Assembly (NCBI GenBank): GCA_029004655.1
Contig: JAQVYP010000077.1
Location: 1 to 8,338 of the forward strand
DNA length: 8,338 bases
Direction: 5' to 3'
Source of the DNA: Oscillospiraceae bacterium
GTDB lineage: Bacteria > Bacillota > Clostridia > Oscillospirales > Acutalibacteraceae
Shown here in pieces: positions 5,560 to 8,338 of the stretch (positions are counted from its first letter, which is position 1; every line of letters starts with the position of its first letter). Position numbers and translations under genes: made by a program. Below the pieces are notes generated by a model. It was not told the DNA's origin and made no database searches. It saw only the letters and a program-made list of their open reading frames with translations.

Positions 5560-6414
5560 TTATTTGAAGATTATATTGGAAACTTGGGACAATTGTTCCA
5601 TTGTCAACTTTTCTGTTCGGATATCCGGCGAAAGTCCACATTGTTCTAATGCCAAGATAATTGACGACTTGTCAATAGACAGCATTGATGAAACGGAATT
5701 GACAAGAGTTTTGCGGCGTTGTGAAAAGCCGGCTTTCACGAGTTTAAAAAAGTTTGCCTCATTGTTTGTGACGACACAGGGGCTTTTAAGCACTGAAAGT
5801 TGGATTACTGCACTGTCAACCTTTGGTGCGGGCAAGAACGAGCCATGAGACACTGTAAACAGCATTTTCGGATCACTGTAATATTTCACTGCTACAGAAA
5901 CCGCTCCGGATTCGCGACTGCCAATTTTAGCACAAAGTCTAGTGGCAGCTTCTTTTTGAACCATAACGGTAATGGTTTCAATGGGAAGTTTACTTTCAAG
6001 AAGCATCATAATTAGCGGCGACGTTATATAGTATGGCAGATTTGCGCAGACGCTAACCTTCATCCCAGCAAATTTCGTGGCGATAATTTTTCTCAAATCA
6101 AGTTTCATTGCATCACCGAAAATAAGTTCGACGTTATCAAAGTCACTTAGGGTTTTTGCAAGCACAGGGCGAAGACCTTCATCAAGCTCAATAGAAACTA
6201 CTTTTTTGGCTCGCGATGCTAGTTCAACTGTCAAAACACCTATTCCAGGTCCTATTTCCAAGACTCCGAAATTATCATCACTGCAAGCAGCGTCAGCCAT
6301 TTCGGGACAAACAGATGGATTGATCAAAAAATTTTGTCCCAAAGATTTTTTAAATGAAAAACCGCTTTCATCCAGCAACTTTTTAATTACAGATGGATTA
6401 GATAGGTTATACAT
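5560..6414 (-). CDS. rsmA: 16S rRNA (adenine1518/1519-N6)-dimethyltransferase RsmA/KsgA
   Basis: 284 aa, normal family length. It dimethylates two adjacent adenines in the helix 45 loop of 16S rRNA with SAM, late in 30S assembly. Visible motifs: KKSLGQNFL at 22-30, SAM-binding motif I LEIGPGIGVLT (52-62), the acidic SIELD (74-78), FGDAMKLD (99-106), and the catalytic motif IV NLPYYITSP (125-133). FLPAPKVDSAVI follows at 193-204, and the C-terminal FSQRRKTL (230-237) and IRTEKL also match. It is distinct from Erm methylases because the KsgA-type C-terminal domain is complete. The start is supported by AAAGGA, 8 bases before the ATG. It lies 12 bases after cdd on the same strand and is most likely co-transcribed with it. 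Confidence 0.97.
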   Translation of the reverse strand: MYNLSNPSVIKKLLDESGFSFKKSLGQNFLINPSVCPEMADAACSDDNFGVLEIGPGIGVLTVELASRAKKVVSIELDEGLRPVLAKTLSDFDNVELIFGDAMKLDLRKIIATKFAGMKVSVCANLPYYITSPLIMMLLESKLPIETITVMVQKEAATRLCAKIGSRESGAVSVAVKYYSDPKMLFTVSHGSFLPAPKVDSAVIQLSVLKSPCVVTNNEANFFKLVKAGFSQRRKTLVNSVSSMLSIDKSSIILALEQCGLSPDIRTEKLTMEQLSQVSNIIFK

Positions 6415-6426
6415 AAATAAATTCCT

Positions 6427-6807
6427 TTATATTTTATTAAACGCATCAGGAAGCAATTTAGACAGCGTTAAATCTTTTTTTACGCCTTTTGAATCAATAG
6501 TAATCACCCACATATCGCCAAACTCTGCCAGAGCTTGACGGCATTTGCCGCACGGTGTTACACCACTATCTGAATATATGGCAATTGCTGTGAATTTGCG
6601 TTTTCCATCGTTGACCGCAGCAGCCAAAGCAGATTGCTCCGCACAAATTCCAACAGGGAAAGATACGGACTCAACATTACAGCCGGTGTATATTTTCCCG
6701 TCTCTGGACAGTAATGCAGCTCCCACAGAAAAATGAGAATAAGGTGAATAAGAATTTTTGGTAGCAATAATTGCTGCTTCAATAAGATCATTGAAACTTT
6801 CAGCCAT
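6427..6807 (-). CDS. cdd: cytidine deaminase
   Basis: 126 aa, the homotetrameric-type zinc enzyme that converts cytidine and deoxycytidine to uridine and deoxyuridine in pyrimidine salvage. The substrate motif is GCNVES (N44 and E46), and SHFSVGAAL near residue 24 is also typical. The zinc site is C55-A-E57 with catalytic Glu57, plus P85-C86-G-K-C89. All three Cys ligands are present. One oddity: the residue after the catalytic Glu, usually Arg in tetrameric enzymes (CAER), is Gln58 here. The start is firm: AAAGGAGG lies 8 bases upstream of the ATG. ksgA follows after 12 bases. A promoter with TATAAT is at 6898-6903, giving a leader of about 80 bases that holds a weak AATAGT/ACTATT hairpin (6831-6852). 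Confidence 0.96.
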   Translation of the reverse strand: MAESFNDLIEAAIIATKNSYSPYSHFSVGAALLSRDGKIYTGCNVESVSFPVGICAEQSALAAAVNDGKRKFTAIAIYSDSGVTPCGKCRQALAEFGDMWVITIDSKGVKKDLTLSKLLPDAFNKI

Positions 6808-6897
6808 AATCAGTGCCTCCTTTTGTTGTTTTAATAGTCGATTGTAAAACTATTTTTTCGGAATAATCAAGACTGTTCCCTACATTAACTTGAGGTT

Positions 6898-6926
6898 ATT
6901 ATAGCATATATAAATTTTGTTTGAAA
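6898..6926 (-). promoter_or_regulatory. promoter of cdd-ksgA
   Basis: Minus strand: a perfect TATAAT (6898-6903), preceded by TG one base upstream (extended -10, TGCTATAAT). The -35 position holds only TTTCAA (6921-6926), a poor match, so the extended -10 probably compensates. The start site is near 6891. Confidence 0.6.
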
Positions 6927-6941
6927 GATTAAAACTTGTTG

Positions 6942-6969
6942 TTGTAAATTTTATTATTTTTGTTATACT
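6942..6969 (+). promoter_or_regulatory. promoter of the AI-2E-family gene
   Basis: Plus strand: TTGTAA (6942-6947), a 16-base spacer, and TATACT (6964-6969) with an extended TG motif (TGTTATACT). It lies back to back with the cdd promoter, so the intergenic space 6808-7002 is a divergent control region. Confidence 0.55.
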
Positions 6970-7002
6970 TAAACTATCAATATATAGTTGGTGAAAAATA
7001 TA

Positions 7003-8148
7003 ATGAATTTCTTTGATAAACATAGAGGTCTGAAAACATGGTTGCCTGCATTTGTCTTTGTTGCAGCGGTGATTTTATTTAACAATGCACTTAATATGAT
7101 TCCGGAATTTGCAACAGCAATTGCAAAAATGTTAGATATTTTGAGTCCCTTTATATGGGGTTTTGTTATTGCATTTATTCTTTATATTCCGGCAGGAAAA
7201 TTTGAACATTTTCTTCTTAAAAACAGGTATTCGTTTCTTTCAAAGCATGCAAGAGCATTTGCTGTATTGGTAACTTATTTGGCGTTCATCTCAATTGTCG
7301 GATTGGCTATCGCGTTTATTGTGCCCAAAATTGCTGCAAGTGTAGTTGATCTTGTAAACCAGGTTCCGGCTTATTATGATAGCTTGTTAGAATTTTTGGA
7401 GCAATATTTGGATGCTGACGGAAAATTGTTTGGATTTGATGTCATAGCCATGAAAGACATGATCACCCCATCGAAAATTTTATCATTTTTCGATTTTACC
7501 AGCATCTCTAAATATGCTCAAGGTGTCTATAAATTTGGCGGTGCATTAATTGATGTTTTCTTGGCGTTTGTCATTTCAGTTTATATGTTGCTTGGACGAG
7601 ATTATTTAATTCGCACCTGTGGTGTGGTATTATCACTTGCTATTCCGAAAAAAGTTTTAAAAACGTGTTATTCATATATAAAACGCATGAGCGATATTTT
7701 CTATAGTTATATTTACAGTCAGTTGTTAGATTGTCTGATTGTTGGTATACTTTTGTCAATTGTTTTTGCTTTCCTAGGATTGAAATATGCATTCTTGCTT
7801 GCAATGCTTATAGGTGTTTGCAATTTGATACCCTATTTTGGAGCAACCATCAGCGGCGCGGTCGTTGCACTATTAACACTTTTATCGAGCAATTGGCTGA
7901 CAGCAGTTTTGACTTTGGCAAGCATTATTATTATTCAACAAATTGATGCTAATATTTTGCAGCCCAAAATAGTCGGAACAACGGTCGGTATTCGCCCAAT
8001 CTATGTCTTACTTGCTATTACCGTCGGCGGAGGACTTTTTGGATTTGTCGGAATATTAATTGGTGTGCCGATTATTGCAACGATAAGAATGATTATTATT
8101 GATATAATATCATGTCGGGGGAATAAACCAAGTAAAGGAACGAAATAG
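7003..8148 (+). CDS. AI-2E/UPF0118-family membrane transporter
   Basis: 381 aa polytopic membrane protein of the AI-2E (TqsA/YdgG, UPF0118) family. Members are proposed to export small molecules or, in some cases, act as ion antiporters, so the substrate cannot be read from sequence. Helices are visible at about 14-31, 47-66 and 84-108, and then from about 182 to 370. A long extracytoplasmic or amphipathic segment lies between 110 and 180. Family motifs: NLIPYFG (274-280), QQIDANILQPKIVG (312-325), TVGGGLFGFVGILIGVPI (340-357). The start at ATG 7003 is favoured because GGTGA lies 8 bases upstream; an in-frame TTG at 6988 would place that site inside the gene. It has its own promoter, is divergent from cdd, and is followed 40-50 bases later by a palindromic repeat. 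Confidence 0.93.
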   Translation: MNFFDKHRGLKTWLPAFVFVAAVILFNNALNMIPEFATAIAKMLDILSPFIWGFVIAFILYIPAGKFEHFLLKNRYSFLSKHARAFAVLVTYLAFISIVGLAIAFIVPKIAASVVDLVNQVPAYYDSLLEFLEQYLDADGKLFGFDVIAMKDMITPSKILSFFDFTSISKYAQGVYKFGGALIDVFLAFVISVYMLLGRDYLIRTCGVVLSLAIPKKVLKTCYSYIKRMSDIFYSYIYSQLLDCLIVGILLSIVFAFLGLKYAFLLAMLIGVCNLIPYFGATISGAVVALLTLLSSNWLTAVLTLASIIIIQQIDANILQPKIVGTTVGIRPIYVLLAITVGGGLFGFVGILIGVPIIATIRMIIIDIISCRGNKPSKGTK

Positions 8149-8190
8149 GTTTCTAAAAGATTGCATCATTTTGCTGATTTGATTGTTATA

Positions 8191-8338
8191 CTAATTCCAA
8201 TTAAAAAAGTGGCCAAGATTTGCGAGGATTTTGTTTGTGAGACAAGGCGGAGGACGAAGGCGGGCTATCGCCCGCCGAGAACGACAACGCAGTCTCGCAA
8301 ACAAAAGACCGCGAAGATTGGTTGATTTTTATTTGGAA
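8191..8338. repeat. imperfect palindromic MITE/REP-like element, cut by the window end
   Basis: The left arm from TTCCAA (8195) mirrors the right arm ending TTGGAA (8338). Outer stem: 8195-8243 against 8292-8338, with TTGTTTGTGAGAC facing GTCTCGCAAACAA as its best part. The middle has a purine-rich unpaired loop (8244-8258 against 8277-8291). The tip is a perfect 7-bp GGCGGGC/GCCCGCC stem around TATC (8259-8276). There is no open frame inside. It is markedly more GC-rich than its surroundings. The shape and terminal symmetry suggest a small non-autonomous mobile element or a dispersed structured repeat. It may also terminate the gene at 7003-8148. Confidence 0.75.

Noticed and set aside
5564..6538. 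Plus-strand frames opposite ksgA and cdd
   Set aside because: They are complements of clearly conserved genes and have no ribosome binding sites or recognisable domains.

Overview
The window looks like chromosomal DNA from an anaerobic Gram-positive bacterium, probably a member of the Clostridia close to the Oscillospiraceae/Ruminococcaceae. I infer this from AT-rich spacers, strong AGGAGG-type ribosome binding sites, sigma-A-like promoters (TTGNNN-17-TATAAT), many intrinsic terminators, and gene families I associate with clostridia. I ran no database search, so family names rest on motif recognition.

Layout: 6-1235 (minus strand) holds two secreted or membrane-anchored proteins of unknown function: an N-terminally anchored protein (192 aa) followed by a signal-peptide protein (199 aa). 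They sit behind a leader of about 600 bases with no confident gene. That leader (1236-1860) has a good promoter, a possible decayed small ORF, a very short ORF with a perfect ribosome binding site, and an intrinsic terminator just before the first gene. This suggests attenuation. At 2107-2183 (minus) lies the initiator tRNA-fMet, with its own promoter and two terminators in series. At 2332-3735 (minus) is a KtrB/TrkH-type potassium channel subunit with its own promoter and no KtrA partner in view. At 3921-4376 (minus) is a YfcE-type metallophosphoesterase.

Divergent from that gene is a plus-strand run of three small unrecognised proteins (4442-5516). They are packed like an operon and end in a terminator hairpin shared with the converging ksgA. 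A minus-strand cdd-ksgA pair follows (cytidine deaminase, then 16S rRNA dimethyltransferase; 6807 to 5560). Divergent from cdd is an AI-2E/UPF0118-family membrane protein (7003-8148). The window ends inside an imperfect palindromic repeat (about 8191 to beyond 8338) that looks like a MITE or REP-like dispersed element.

Most of the window is ordinary housekeeping. The parts most worth a second look are the three-gene unknown operon, the surface-protein pair with its unusual leader, and the terminal palindromic repeat.
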